This document shows, piece after piece, positions 24,366 through 32,912 of a stretch of DNA of 59,276 nt (position 1 is its first letter; each line of letters starts with the position of its first letter). Origin of the DNA: an uncultured Pelagibacteraceae bacterium (GTDB lineage Bacteria > Pseudomonadota > Alphaproteobacteria > Pelagibacterales > Pelagibacteraceae); assembly GCA_902592715.1 (NCBI GenBank), contig CACJFS010000007.1:1-59276 (forward strand), given 5' to 3'. Below the pieces are notes generated by a model. It did not search any database. It saw only the letters and a program-made list of their open reading frames with translations, and was not told the origin of the DNA. Position numbers and translations under genes: made by a program.

Positions 24366-25675
24366 TGGGTTTAGAAGCTGTAATTAATGGAGGATTATCT
24401 TTTGCCGCTGTATTAATTTTGATGGTATTAAACGTGCCAATAGGAATTGCAATGTTGGTTGTTGGTTTTACCGGCTTTGCAATAATTTCAGGATTTGATC
24501 CTGCAATATTTGTTTTAGGAACTGCTCCTTTTGATGCTGTCTCAAAATATACATTATCAGTATTACCTCTCTTTGTATTAATGGGAAATCTTGCAAATAG
24601 CTCAAATTTATCAAGAAATTTATATGATGCAGCCTATGCAATAGTGGGTCATTACAAAGGTGGTTTAGCGATGTCTACAGTTGGAGCATGTGCTGGATTT
24701 GGAATGATTTGTGGATCTTCAATCGCAACAGCTGCAACAATGTCCCAAATGGCAGGTCCAGAAATGAGAAGACATGGTTATAGTGATGCTCTGATAAGTG
24801 GTTCAATTGCATCTGGTGGAACACTTGGAATAATAATTCCTCCAAGTGTTATATTGGTAATATATGCATATTTAACAGAGCAATCTGTTCAAGAACTTTT
24901 TTTTGCTGCACTAGTACCAGGAATAATAGCAGTGATACTCTATATGATTGCAATTAGAATTTATCTCCTAATTTATCCATCTCAAGGCGGTTATGGAACA
25001 AAGATGCCCCTAAAGGAAAGAATTTCTGCTGTATCAAAAGTTTTTCCAATTTTTTTAATATTTGTAATTATGATGGGTGGACTTTATTTAGGTTTTTTCA
25101 CTGCAACTGAGAGTGCTGCCGTAGGTGTAATATTGGTTTTAATTTTTATTTTTTTTAGGGGGCAATTAAACTTAAGTCTTTTAAAAGATGCAGTGTGGAC
25201 AACGATTAAAACTGTTGGTTCATTATATTTGATTGTAATTGGAGCAAGTATATTCAATTACCTTATAACTGTAACACAACTACCTTTTGCTGTTGTTGAT
25301 TTTATAAATTATTTAGAACTTACTCCTTTAGGAATAATTTTGGTAATCTGTGCAATATATTTGGTGCTTGGTACTGTAATGGATTCTTTAGCAATGTTAT
25401 TTTTAACTATTCCAGTATTTTATCCTGTAATTGTTGATGCTGGAATTGATCCTGTATGGTTTGGAATATTTGCAGTAATAGTTGTTGAATTTGGATTAAT
25501 TTCGCCTCCTGTTGGCATGAATTTATTCGTTATTAAAGGTGTTATGCAACAAACCCCTCTTCAAACCATTTGGTTTGGTACTCTTCCATTTTTAATAACT
25601 GATGTGATAAGACTTGCTCTGATTATAGCTTTTCCAGCAATTTGTTTATACTTACCTAGTCTGATGACTCCATAG
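24365..25675 (+). CDS. dctM: TRAP transporter large membrane subunit (DctM)
   Basis: 436 residues, about 12 spans. Typical DctM blocks include PLFVLMGNLANSS, the CAGFGMICGSSIATAATMSQ loop, GGTLGIIIPPSVILVIYAYL and, near the end, LISPPVGMNLFVIKGV. It is the ion-coupled channel subunit. The stop overlaps the convergent small membrane gene by 20 bp. The probable substrate comes from the neighbouring catabolic genes only by inference. Confidence 0.95.
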   Translation: MGLEAVINGGLSFAAVLILMVLNVPIGIAMLVVGFTGFAIISGFDPAIFVLGTAPFDAVSKYTLSVLPLFVLMGNLANSSNLSRNLYDAAYAIVGHYKGGLAMSTVGACAGFGMICGSSIATAATMSQMAGPEMRRHGYSDALISGSIASGGTLGIIIPPSVILVIYAYLTEQSVQELFFAALVPGIIAVILYMIAIRIYLLIYPSQGGYGTKMPLKERISAVSKVFPIFLIFVIMMGGLYLGFFTATESAAVGVILVLIFIFFRGQLNLSLLKDAVWTTIKTVGSLYLIVIGASIFNYLITVTQLPFAVVDFINYLELTPLGIILVICAIYLVLGTVMDSLAMLFLTIPVFYPVIVDAGIDPVWFGIFAVIVVEFGLISPPVGMNLFVIKGVMQQTPLQTIWFGTLPFLITDVIRLALIIAFPAICLYLPSLMTP

Positions 25676-25994
25676 TCTGATTAAAATTTTTAAAATAATT
25701 AAAATAAATTAGTCCAAAAATAGCTCCTACAAGAATTAAAATATATTGATAAAACTTTAGAAGGACGAATACTACTGGAAGCTCTTTGCCAGGGTTTTGA
25801 GCAATAAAATTTTCAGTTCCATCTTTATACAAATCAATTGGCCCAAAAGTTGCGTAGAGACCGTAGATAAAAATATAAATACAAGGGATAATTGCAATTA
25901 TTAGTAAGATTTTGTATTTCCTAATTAGCTTTATTAGATTTGCAGAAACTCCAACTAGTACTAAACTGATTAAAGATAGTATAAGTGGATTCAT
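25656..25994 (-). CDS. Small membrane protein downstream of the sulfatase
   Basis: 112 residues from ATG 25992-25994, which shares one base with the sulfatase stop (TAATG) and lies 7 bp after a GGAG. An ATG 6 bp earlier is too close to that GGAG. Three hydrophobic spans (about 3-19, 28-46, 74-97) with a polar, probably periplasmic, loop containing DLYKDGTENFIAQNPGK. No family recognised. Operon position suggests a role with the sulfatase-like enzyme. Confidence 0.65.
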   Translation of the reverse strand: MNPLILSLISLVLVGVSANLIKLIRKYKILLIIAIIPCIYIFIYGLYATFGPIDLYKDGTENFIAQNPGKELPVVFVLLKFYQYILILVGAIFGLIYFNYFKNFNQTMESSD

Positions 25995-27577
25995 TACCAT
26001 ACTCCTATCATAATACCATCGTCTTTAGTATAGTCTCTTTCTTTCAAAACAAATTCATCTGTTGCAGCAACTCTATTTTTTCTATTAGTAATTCTTTTAA
26101 GTAGAATATCTTTCATTTCCTCAATAATTTTTGAGTGATCAGAAGACTGTCCTAAATCATTAAATTCATCTGGATCATTATTTAAGTCAAATAATTGGGG
26201 TGCAAAACCTTTATAATAAATATACTTCCACTTTTTATTTCTAATCATATATGCTCTCGCATCTGAAGCATCAATGTTTAAAATTTTTCTTGCTTCATTA
26301 AATGAATAATCAATTTCGCTAAATACACTATCTTTCCAATTTGAAACTTTATTTCCTCTAATAATTGGTAATAATGATTGGCCCTCAAGGCGATGTTTGC
26401 TTACATTACAATCTACAGAATCTAAAAAAGTTGGAAGCAGGTCGATAGCCTCTACAAATCTTTTTTCTCTAACTCCTCTATTATTATCTGACAAATTGCT
26501 AGGATCATAAATTATCATTGGAACTTTAACAATTTGTTCATGAAATAATTCTTTTTCTCCCAGCCAATGATCCCCTTGATAGTCACCATGGTCTGAAGTA
26601 AATACTATCATTGTATTATTCATATAATCGTTCTCTTCTAAAAATTTAAAAAGTCTTCCGAGATTATCATCGATTTGTTTAATTAATCCCATGTATCCTG
26701 AAAGAACTGTGTTTCTTACTTCTTCTCTTGAAAAAGTCTTTGAAATATTATTTTCCACGAAAGCTTTGTATACTGGATGGTCTATTTCTTTTTCAGAATT
26801 GCTTCTATGAACTGGATAAAATTGATTTGCTGAGTACATATTATGGTAAGGCGCAGGTGCAATATAAGGCCAATGTGGTTTTATATATGATAAATGAAGA
26901 AACCATGGCTTTTCAGCACTTTCTTTAATGAACTCAATTGATCTATTAGTCATAAAAGCAGTTTCAGAATGCTCTTCTTGAACTCTTGCCGGTTTATTAG
27001 AATTTCTTAATCTCCATCCACTCAGAATTTTTCCATTTTCATCTTCTGAAGAATTTGCCCAACTATCCCAGGGGTTTTCACCTTCGTATCCAAGTTTATT
27101 TAGCCATTCATTATAAGATAATTTTTTTTTTGAATTTTTAATATGATTATTAGGATGAAGTCCATCATCTCTTTCATATGGTTCAAAACCAGGTTCACTA
27201 ACTGTTAAACCTATTTCCGTTTCTTTTGATATTCCAAGTCTATTCATTCCATCTAAGTCTGGTCTCATATGTGTTTTACCAACAACTCCTGTTCTTATTC
27301 CAGATTGTCTTAAATAATCTCCGATAGTTAATTCACCTATCGGCAAAGGTACTTGATTCCACGTTGATCCATGGCTAAATACAGTTCTTCCTGTATAATA
27401 TGATGCTCGTGACGGACCACAAACCGGAGCTTGAACATAAGCTGACTCAAATATAACTCCTTTTTTTGCTAGACCATCTATGTGTGGTGTTTTGAGGTAT
27501 GGATGACCATAACAAGAAAGATAATCAAATCTTAATTGATCAGCCATTATAAATAAAATATTTTTAACTTTATTCAT
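25994..27577 (-). CDS. Sulfatase family hydrolase (formylglycine type)
   Basis: 527 residues. NILFIMADQLRFDYLSCYG (6-24) gives the metal-binding D13 and Q14. PVCGPSRASYYTGR (51-64) is the sulfatase signature with C53 as the residue that would become formylglycine. The second metal site is FTSDHGDYQGDH. No signal peptide, so it appears cytoplasmic. Substrate may be a sulfate ester or a phosphonate/phosphate monoester; choline-sulfatase-like and phosphonate monoester hydrolase-like members share this layout. It overlaps mtnA by one base and continues the mtnP-phyH-mtnA operon. The activating enzyme (FGE) is not in this window. Confidence 0.88.
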   Translation of the reverse strand: MNKVKNILFIMADQLRFDYLSCYGHPYLKTPHIDGLAKKGVIFESAYVQAPVCGPSRASYYTGRTVFSHGSTWNQVPLPIGELTIGDYLRQSGIRTGVVGKTHMRPDLDGMNRLGISKETEIGLTVSEPGFEPYERDDGLHPNNHIKNSKKKLSYNEWLNKLGYEGENPWDSWANSSEDENGKILSGWRLRNSNKPARVQEEHSETAFMTNRSIEFIKESAEKPWFLHLSYIKPHWPYIAPAPYHNMYSANQFYPVHRSNSEKEIDHPVYKAFVENNISKTFSREEVRNTVLSGYMGLIKQIDDNLGRLFKFLEENDYMNNTMIVFTSDHGDYQGDHWLGEKELFHEQIVKVPMIIYDPSNLSDNNRGVREKRFVEAIDLLPTFLDSVDCNVSKHRLEGQSLLPIIRGNKVSNWKDSVFSEIDYSFNEARKILNIDASDARAYMIRNKKWKYIYYKGFAPQLFDLNNDPDEFNDLGQSSDHSKIIEEMKDILLKRITNRKNRVAATDEFVLKERDYTKDDGIMIGVW

Positions 27578-28650
27578 TATCTATTAAACATTTGTTTTAA
27601 ACCATTAGTAGATGCTTCGCATAAACCTTTCTCTGTAATTAAACCTGTTACATATTTTGCTGGAGTTATATCAAATGCTAAATTCATTGATTTACTTTTT
27701 TCAGGATAAATTAAAACTTTCTTAATATTATTTTTATCATCTTTACCTTCTATATGTGATAATTCCTCAGAATTTCTTTTCTCTATTGGAATCTTTTTAT
27801 AATCTTTTGTTTCCCAATCAATTGTGGAGCTTGGTAAAGCTACATAAAAGGGCACATTATTATCATGTGCTGCTAATGCTTTTAAATAGGTTCCAATTTT
27901 ATTACAGACATCTCCAGTTGATAATGTCCTGTCTGTTCCAACAATACACATATCAACTTCACCTCTTTGCATTAAAATACCACCTGTATTATCTGTAATA
28001 ATTGTATTTGGTATACCCTCTTCATTTAACTCATATGATGTAAGATTTGCACCTTGGTTTCTTGGTCTTGTCTCATCCACCCATACATGAATTGGTATCC
28101 CTTTTTTATGTGCATGATAAATTGGTGAGGTAGCTGTACCCCAATCAATAGTCGCCAACCACCCTGCATTACAATGTGTTAGAATATTTATTGTATTTTT
28201 CTTTTTATTATAAACTTCATTAATAATTTTTAGTCCATGTAATCCTATATTCTCACAAAACTTCACATCTTCGTCACAAATTGCCTTAGCTTCCTTTAAA
28301 GCTATATCAAATAACTCTTCTTGCTTTACAAAGGACAATTTATTATTCATCCTATGAACAGCCCATTGCAAATTTATAGCTGTTGGTCTCGAGTTAACTA
28401 ATTCCTCTGAGCTTTTTCGAATAAAATCTAAATTTTTATTTTCTTGGATCGCTAAAACTATTCCATATGCTGCAGTTCCTCCAATGAGTGGTGCTCCTCT
28501 TACCTCCATGGTTTTGATTGCTTTAACTGCATCTTTAATAGTTTTTAAATCTTTTATAATAAATTGATGTGGCAGTTTAGTTTGATCAATTATCTTTACT
28601 GAATTATTTTCAAACCAGATTGTCCTATATTTTTTGTTCTTTACTCTCAT
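27577..28650 (-). CDS. mtnA: S-methyl-5-thioribose-1-phosphate isomerase
   Basis: 357 residues, full length. EVRGAPLIGGTAAYGI near residues 49-64 binds the phosphate. The catalytic cysteine lies in LTHCNAGWLAT (about C160) and the aspartate in VGTDRTLSTGDVCNKIGTY. It isomerises methylthioribose-1-phosphate to methylthioribulose-1-phosphate in methylthioadenosine salvage. Its ATG follows the phyH stop directly (TAG-ATG), and it shares one base with the sulfatase gene downstream. mtnB, mtnC and mtnD are not present in this window. Confidence 0.93.
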   Translation of the reverse strand: MRVKNKKYRTIWFENNSVKIIDQTKLPHQFIIKDLKTIKDAVKAIKTMEVRGAPLIGGTAAYGIVLAIQENKNLDFIRKSSEELVNSRPTAINLQWAVHRMNNKLSFVKQEELFDIALKEAKAICDEDVKFCENIGLHGLKIINEVYNKKKNTINILTHCNAGWLATIDWGTATSPIYHAHKKGIPIHVWVDETRPRNQGANLTSYELNEEGIPNTIITDNTGGILMQRGEVDMCIVGTDRTLSTGDVCNKIGTYLKALAAHDNNVPFYVALPSSTIDWETKDYKKIPIEKRNSEELSHIEGKDDKNNIKKVLIYPEKSKSMNLAFDITPAKYVTGLITEKGLCEASTNGLKQMFNR

Positions 28651-29442
28651 CTAATCATTCCAAACCACGGGAAACCAATCTTCTCGCATTTTATCGCCTG
28701 ATTTTAAATTTATTCCTTTAAATGGTGGTGAAGTTTCTCCCATTCTATCAACATATCTTACATCATCTCCAATAAATCTAGCAGAAAATGCCTTATAAGT
28801 TTTATTGCCTTTATTTCCTGAAGAAGAATGTAAAACTTTAAAGTTAAATAATATTGCATCTCCTACATTCATCTCGGTATTAAATATATTGTCTTCGCTG
28901 ATATTTGGCATATCCATAAATTTGTCGTTAATTTTATACCATAACTTATCATTTGACCATTTGGTTGGCTTTACTAGCTTAGGTAAATTATGTGATCCTT
29001 TCAAAACTTTTAGAGAATTATCTTTTGAAATATTTTCTAAGGGTATCCAAAAACTTCCAGTATCATTTCCATCAACACAATAATATGGAAGATCTTGATG
29101 CCAAGGTGTTTCTTTTTCTGTACCAGGATCTTTTAAAAAAATATGATCGTGAAATACTTGAATTCTTTTTGAGCTAGTTGACTGTGCTATAATTTCAGCA
29201 GCTGGTGAATTAAAAAAAAAATCTTTGAACTCGTCTACCCTTTCCCAGTTACAGTAATCCTCAAAAAATCTTCCTTTTTTTTTGTTTGAAGTATTTTCTC
29301 TTCCATAAAAACTTGGATTATCTAATACTTTTTGAAATCCATTTTTAAGTTTCTCTATCCAAGGCAAAAAGGCTTCTTTGACTAAAATAACTCCATCATT
29401 TTTATATTTTGAAATCTGGTATTCAGATAATTTAATTGTCAC
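28651..29442 (-). CDS. Phytanoyl-CoA dioxygenase family (2-oxoglutarate/Fe(II) oxygenase)
   Basis: 263 residues. The iron-binding HxD is in ETPWHQDLPYY and the distal histidine in FKVLHSSSGNKG, with a C-terminal SARFIGDD arginine expected to bind 2-oxoglutarate. Cytoplasmic oxygenase. Its substrate is not evident, but it sits exactly between mtnP (4-bp overlap) and mtnA (no gap), implying a substrate related to methylthioadenosine salvage or to the sulfatase downstream. Assignment to the family is firm; the role is open. Confidence 0.87.
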   Translation of the reverse strand: MTIKLSEYQISKYKNDGVILVKEAFLPWIEKLKNGFQKVLDNPSFYGRENTSNKKKGRFFEDYCNWERVDEFKDFFFNSPAAEIIAQSTSSKRIQVFHDHIFLKDPGTEKETPWHQDLPYYCVDGNDTGSFWIPLENISKDNSLKVLKGSHNLPKLVKPTKWSNDKLWYKINDKFMDMPNISEDNIFNTEMNVGDAILFNFKVLHSSSGNKGNKTYKAFSARFIGDDVRYVDRMGETSPPFKGINLKSGDKMREDWFPVVWND

Positions 29443-30311
29443 TTATTTAAAACTCTTCCTGCTATATTTTTTAGTTTTTTAATTGTTTTTTCTGTTTGTT
29501 TTTCTGGCGAGGTTATAATTGCTACATCCAAACAATTATTTGTTGGATCGTTGGGATCAATATAACTTTCAAAGTTACCGATAATATTTTTGATCATATT
29601 TTTTGCTTTCAAGGCATTATTTAACAATACATCAATCACTTGTTTAACATCAACATTTTCATGATCTGGGTGCCAACAATCATAATCTGTTACCATTGAA
29701 ACAGAGGCATATCTAATCTCTGCCTCTCTTGCTAATTTAGCTTCAGGCATGTTAGTCATACCAATAACATCGGCTCCCCAAGATCTATATAAATTAGACT
29801 CTGCTAAAGTAGAAAATTGTGGTCCTTCCATTACAACATAAGTTCCATTCCTTTGAAAATCTATGCCTTCTTTTTTAATTGCTTCTTCACAAGCATTCAT
29901 AAGTCCCTTTGAAGTTGGATGAGCCATAGACACATGGGCAACTATTTCATCATCAAAAAAAGTTTTATTCCTGGCAAAAGTTCTATCTATAAATTGGTCT
30001 ATTATTACAAATTTTCCTGGTGCTAAATCTTCTTTAAGAGAGCCGACAGCTGATACTGATACAATGTCTGTTACTCCTAATTGTTTTAAAGCATCAATGT
30101 TTGCTTTGAAATTTATTTTTGATGGTGAAATGAAATGTCCTCTCCCATGTCTTGGAAGAAAAAAAACCTCTTTTCCACTATAATTAGTTTTTAAAATCTT
30201 ATCTGATGGTTTTCCCCAAGGTGTAATTAAATCTATTAACTCTCTATCTTTAAATTCTTCAACATCGTAAAGACCACTACCACCTATTATTGCTAATTTA
30301 TTATTTGCCAT
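29439..30311 (-). CDS. mtnP: S-methyl-5'-thioadenosine phosphorylase
   Basis: 290 residues. AIIGGSGLYDVEEF at the N-terminus, the PRHGRGHFISPSKINFKAN block, VVMEGPQFSTLAES and GMTNMPEAKLAREAEI are the phosphorylase family II signatures; the TDYDCWH segment near residue 218 carries the base-binding aspartates. It splits methylthioadenosine into adenine and methylthioribose-1-phosphate. First gene of a five-gene minus-strand operon and divergent from apt (37 bp apart), whose product recycles the adenine. Confidence 0.94.
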   Translation of the reverse strand: MANNKLAIIGGSGLYDVEEFKDRELIDLITPWGKPSDKILKTNYSGKEVFFLPRHGRGHFISPSKINFKANIDALKQLGVTDIVSVSAVGSLKEDLAPGKFVIIDQFIDRTFARNKTFFDDEIVAHVSMAHPTSKGLMNACEEAIKKEGIDFQRNGTYVVMEGPQFSTLAESNLYRSWGADVIGMTNMPEAKLAREAEIRYASVSMVTDYDCWHPDHENVDVKQVIDVLLNNALKAKNMIKNIIGNFESYIDPNDPTNNCLDVAIITSPEKQTEKTIKKLKNIAGRVLNK

Positions 30312-30348
30312 GTAAAAAGTAATTATATTATATTTATAAATAACTATT

Positions 30349-30876
30349 ATGAATTTAAAAGATTATATTCGTTCAATTAAAGATTATCCAAAAAAAGGTA
30401 TTTTATTTAGGGATATAACTACTTTGATAAAAGATGAGGTAGCTTTTGAGGAAACGATTAATCAGATTGTTGAAAGATCTAAAAAATTTAAAGTAGACAA
30501 AATAGCTGCAATTGAGTCTCGTGGCTTTGTTTTTGCTTCAGCAGTTTCATTTTTATTAAAAAAACCTTTCATTATGTTGAGAAAAAAAAATAAACTTCCT
30601 GCAGATGTTTATTCAGTTGATTTCCAGCTTGAATACGGAACAGCAACAATAGAGGTTCACAAAGATTCTATATCAGAAAATGACTCTGTGCTAATTATTG
30701 ATGATTTGATAGCGACTGGTGGGACAGCTGAGGCTGCAGCAAAACTTATTGAAATTTCTAAAGGTAAAGTTGCAGCTTTTATATTTGTAATTAATCTTTT
30801 TGATTTAGGAGGCTGTGATAATCTTTTAAAAAATGGTTTTAAAGTAGAAAATTTAATGGACTTTCCAGGTCATTAA
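30349..30876 (+). CDS. apt: Adenine phosphoribosyltransferase
   Basis: 175 residues. YPKKGILFRDITTLIKD near the N-terminus, AAIESRGFVFASAVS, and the PRPP-binding VLIIDDLIATGGTAEAA near residues 119-135 identify Apt. It converts adenine plus PRPP to AMP. The divergent pairing with mtnP makes functional sense because MtnP releases adenine. A short secreted-protein gene follows after 15 bp. Confidence 0.94.
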   Translation: MNLKDYIRSIKDYPKKGILFRDITTLIKDEVAFEETINQIVERSKKFKVDKIAAIESRGFVFASAVSFLLKKPFIMLRKKNKLPADVYSVDFQLEYGTATIEVHKDSISENDSVLIIDDLIATGGTAEAAAKLIEISKGKVAAFIFVINLFDLGGCDNLLKNGFKVENLMDFPGH

Positions 30877-30891
30877 TGAGTAATATTTATT

Positions 30892-31326
30892 ATGAAAAAA
30901 TTAATCGCAATCATAATTTTAATTACATTTTATCAAACAAGTTCACAGGCTGGGCAATATTCTGATAAATTTGAAAACTGTCTAGCGCAAAAAACTACGG
31001 AAAGGGACAAAATAGTTCTTGTGAGATGGGCATTTTCTGCAATGGCCCACCATTCAGCTTTGAAAGAAGAATTTAATATTCCAAAAAGTAAATTTACAAA
31101 ACATGAAATTGCAGTAGCCGATTATGTTCAATATATTTTGGGGACCGTTTGTTTTAAAGAAACTAAAAATGTTTTAAATTATGAGGGAGAAGAAGCTTTC
31201 TTGAAAGCTTTTGAGTTGCTAGGAGAAGTAGCCTTTTTATCATTAATGCAAGAATCATCTGTTTCAAACGCATTAGAAAATTACGTAACTCATATTGATC
31301 CTGAATTTTTAAGAAAATTTGATTAA
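30892..31326 (+). CDS. Small secreted protein, unknown
   Basis: 144 residues with a signal peptide (cleavage near residue 20, SSQAG). The mature part is about 124 residues, mainly helical, with two cysteines (in FENCLAQK and GTVCFKE) that could form a disulfide in the periplasm. No family recognised. It is 15 bp downstream of apt and ends immediately before a tRNA gene on the opposite strand. Confidence 0.7.
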   Translation: MKKLIAIIILITFYQTSSQAGQYSDKFENCLAQKTTERDKIVLVRWAFSAMAHHSALKEEFNIPKSKFTKHEIAVADYVQYILGTVCFKETKNVLNYEGEEAFLKAFELLGEVAFLSLMQESSVSNALENYVTHIDPEFLRKFD

Positions 31327-31403
31327 TGGTAGCGGGAAGTGGGATCGAACCACTGACCTCGGGCTTATGAGTCCCGCGCTCTAACCAACTGAGCTACCCC
31401 GCC
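31327..31403 (-). tRNA. tRNA-Met (anticodon CAT), elongator type
   Basis: 77 nt including the encoded CCA (31327-31329 on the + strand as TGG). On the minus strand: acceptor GGCGGGG pairs with TCCCGCT, D arm GCTC...GAGC, anticodon loop CTCATAA, T loop TTCGATC with CCACT/AGTGG stem. The acceptor begins with a normal G-U pair rather than the unpaired C1 of initiators, so this is elongator Met; a lysidine-type tRNA-Ile(CAT) is the less likely reading. The 4-5 pairs of the anticodon stem include one A-G mismatch next to the loop. Confidence 0.92.
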
Positions 31404-31420
31404 ATAAATTAAGGTGAGTT

Positions 31421-31449
31421 ATAATAGAAATTTCTAATAAGGCAATCAA
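31421..31449 (-). promoter_or_regulatory. Promoter of tRNA-Met
   Basis: On the minus strand: -35 TTGATT (31444-31449), exactly 17 bp, -10 TATTAT (31421-31426), then 17 bp to the tRNA 5' end. Good match to sigma-70 consensus and correct placement for a stable RNA gene. Confidence 0.65.
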
Positions 31450-31460
31450 CTATTTAAAAA

Positions 31461-32147
31461 CTAAGTTTTTTTAACTCCTGTTGGATGTGCAACTCCATCA
31501 ATTACTAATTTTGGCTCAACACTTACGTCAATTAATTTAGGACGACTTTCTAAATAAGATTTTACACTTTGGATTGACATCATGTCATCTAGAAATTTTT
31601 CTAACCTTGGGAATTTTTTTATAATTGATGGATCCAACAATTTGGATAAATCTAAATGATGGAAAGCAGTAAAATCACACGCACGTGGTTCGTCGTAAAT
31701 AAAAAAAGTTTTATCATTGTCCTTAATGGCCTTTTCAAGGTCTTCAAATCTTGACAATAAGAAAGGCATCATATTATCTCTTTTTTTTATAAACTTTTCT
31801 CCTGTTGCAAAATTAACTGTTGGATTAAGTGGCATAAAAAGTTCTTGAGCGCTCTGCATAATAGCGATAGCTTTAGCATTTAATATTGGATCAGTGATAT
31901 TAATACCTGCTAAATATTCCGTAAATGTCATTATTGCTATGCTTTGACAAATTTCATGCTCTTTATCTACGACTAGCATAGGGAGTTGTTTGAATGGAAT
32001 GTTGGGTTTAACCTCAGACCACTCTTTATCATAATAGTCCCATGACATCAGATCATCATATTCAGTATTAGTATAGTGAAACAATAAACGAGGAGCTTCA
32101 GCTAAAGCTCTCATTTTAAAATATATTAATTCTAATTTATGTTTCAT
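31461..32147 (-). CDS. Glutathione S-transferase family protein
   Basis: 228 residues. The N-terminal thioredoxin-like domain (about 1-80) has LIYFKMRALAEAPRLLFHY, the conserved cis-proline in FKQLPMLVVD and the glutathione-gamma-glutamyl block HEICQSIAIMTFT. The C-terminal helical domain has the N-capping CDFTAFHHLDLSK segment. The layout resembles sigma/alpha-like GSTs. Substrate unknown. It lies just upstream of the tRNA-Met gene on the same strand; its own 5' neighbour is a small membrane gene. Confidence 0.85.
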   Translation of the reverse strand: MKHKLELIYFKMRALAEAPRLLFHYTNTEYDDLMSWDYYDKEWSEVKPNIPFKQLPMLVVDKEHEICQSIAIMTFTEYLAGINITDPILNAKAIAIMQSAQELFMPLNPTVNFATGEKFIKKRDNMMPFLLSRFEDLEKAIKDNDKTFFIYDEPRACDFTAFHHLDLSKLLDPSIIKKFPRLEKFLDDMMSIQSVKSYLESRPKLIDVSVEPKLVIDGVAHPTGVKKT

Positions 32148-32156
32148 GTCAGTTAT

Positions 32157-32339
32157 TTAAGATGAAATAAATTTTATCAAATAATAAAGTATACCTGTTA
32201 TTATTGTTGCATAAACAAACCCAACAATAAATAATTTTACAATAGTTTTGTTATCCTCATATTTAGATTTTAAATAAACATAAATAATTGTATATATTCC
32301 AACAATAGCTATGCTAAGTAATATATCCGTTGGGTTCAT
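32157..32339 (-). CDS. Small two-helix membrane protein, unknown
   Basis: 60 residues with two hydrophobic spans (about 5-22 and 34-57) joined by a charged loop (LKSKYEDNKTIVK). The start overlaps the preceding secreted-protein stop by 4 bp (ATGA), which supports it as a real, coupled gene. No family recognised. Confidence 0.6.
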   Translation of the reverse strand: MNPTDILLSIAIVGIYTIIYVYLKSKYEDNKTIVKLFIVGFVYATIITGILYYLIKFISS

Positions 32340-32794
32340 TGTATTTTATCAAGAAAGAGATTTTTAAGTTGGTAAGAGAATTTATATTCTTTCCCAATTG
32401 GCTGAAATTTAGGTTTAATTACTATTATGTTTTCTTTGCCAATCTTTATCTTCCAAGTTAATTTAATATCTCCATTAAATACTCTTAATGCTCCAAGTTT
32501 TGAATACCGCCAGCCATCCTCAGATATAACTAAGCCATCTTTATATCTTTTATAATTTTCTCTGTTAAAAATATATGTTACTTCACCATCAGTTCTTTCA
32601 TCTTTTAAAGTAATTGCGTAATTATTTAAAAATTCAGCAGTTTGGTTTTTTGTTAAACCTCTTTTAGAAACTGATTTAAGAAAATCTGTAGTTTGATTCA
32701 CAGCCTGATCAATTTTGCTGTCTGCTAATGAATAATTTGAAAAAAATACAATTGTAAGAAATATAGCAAAATATTTAAATATTTTTAATTGCAT
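32336..32794 (-). CDS. Small secreted protein, unknown
   Basis: I choose ATG 32792-32794, giving 152 residues that begin with a clear signal peptide (MQLKIFKYFAIFLTIVFFSN, cleavage near SLA-DSK). The frame is open further upstream, but that part overlaps the divergent dctP gene and hides the signal peptide. The mature protein has beta-rich segments (TYIFNRENYKRY, KLTWKIKIGKENIIVIKP). No family recognised. Coupled by 4 bp to a tiny membrane gene. Confidence 0.65.
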   Translation of the reverse strand: MQLKIFKYFAIFLTIVFFSNYSLADSKIDQAVNQTTDFLKSVSKRGLTKNQTAEFLNNYAITLKDERTDGEVTYIFNRENYKRYKDGLVISEDGWRYSKLGALRVFNGDIKLTWKIKIGKENIIVIKPKFQPIGKEYKFSYQLKNLFLDKIQ

Positions 32795-32912
32795 GGATGC
32801 AATTTTAGAACATTTTACTAGTTTATTCAATTTATAATAGAATTCTTTTAGATTGTCTTCCTTGATTACATTATTTAAATTAATTTTATAAAAATAAATA
32901 GAGAGAGGAAAA

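Noticed and set aside
31327-31403. tRNA-Ile2 (CAT) or initiator tRNA instead of elongator tRNA-Met
   Set aside because: The acceptor is G1-U72 rather than a mismatched C1, which excludes the initiator; the overall sequence resembles elongator Met more than Ile2, though lysidine-type cannot be fully excluded by eye.
31327-31460. tRNA as an integration site for a genomic island
   Set aside because: No integrase, no direct repeat of the tRNA 3' end and no mobile genes nearby.
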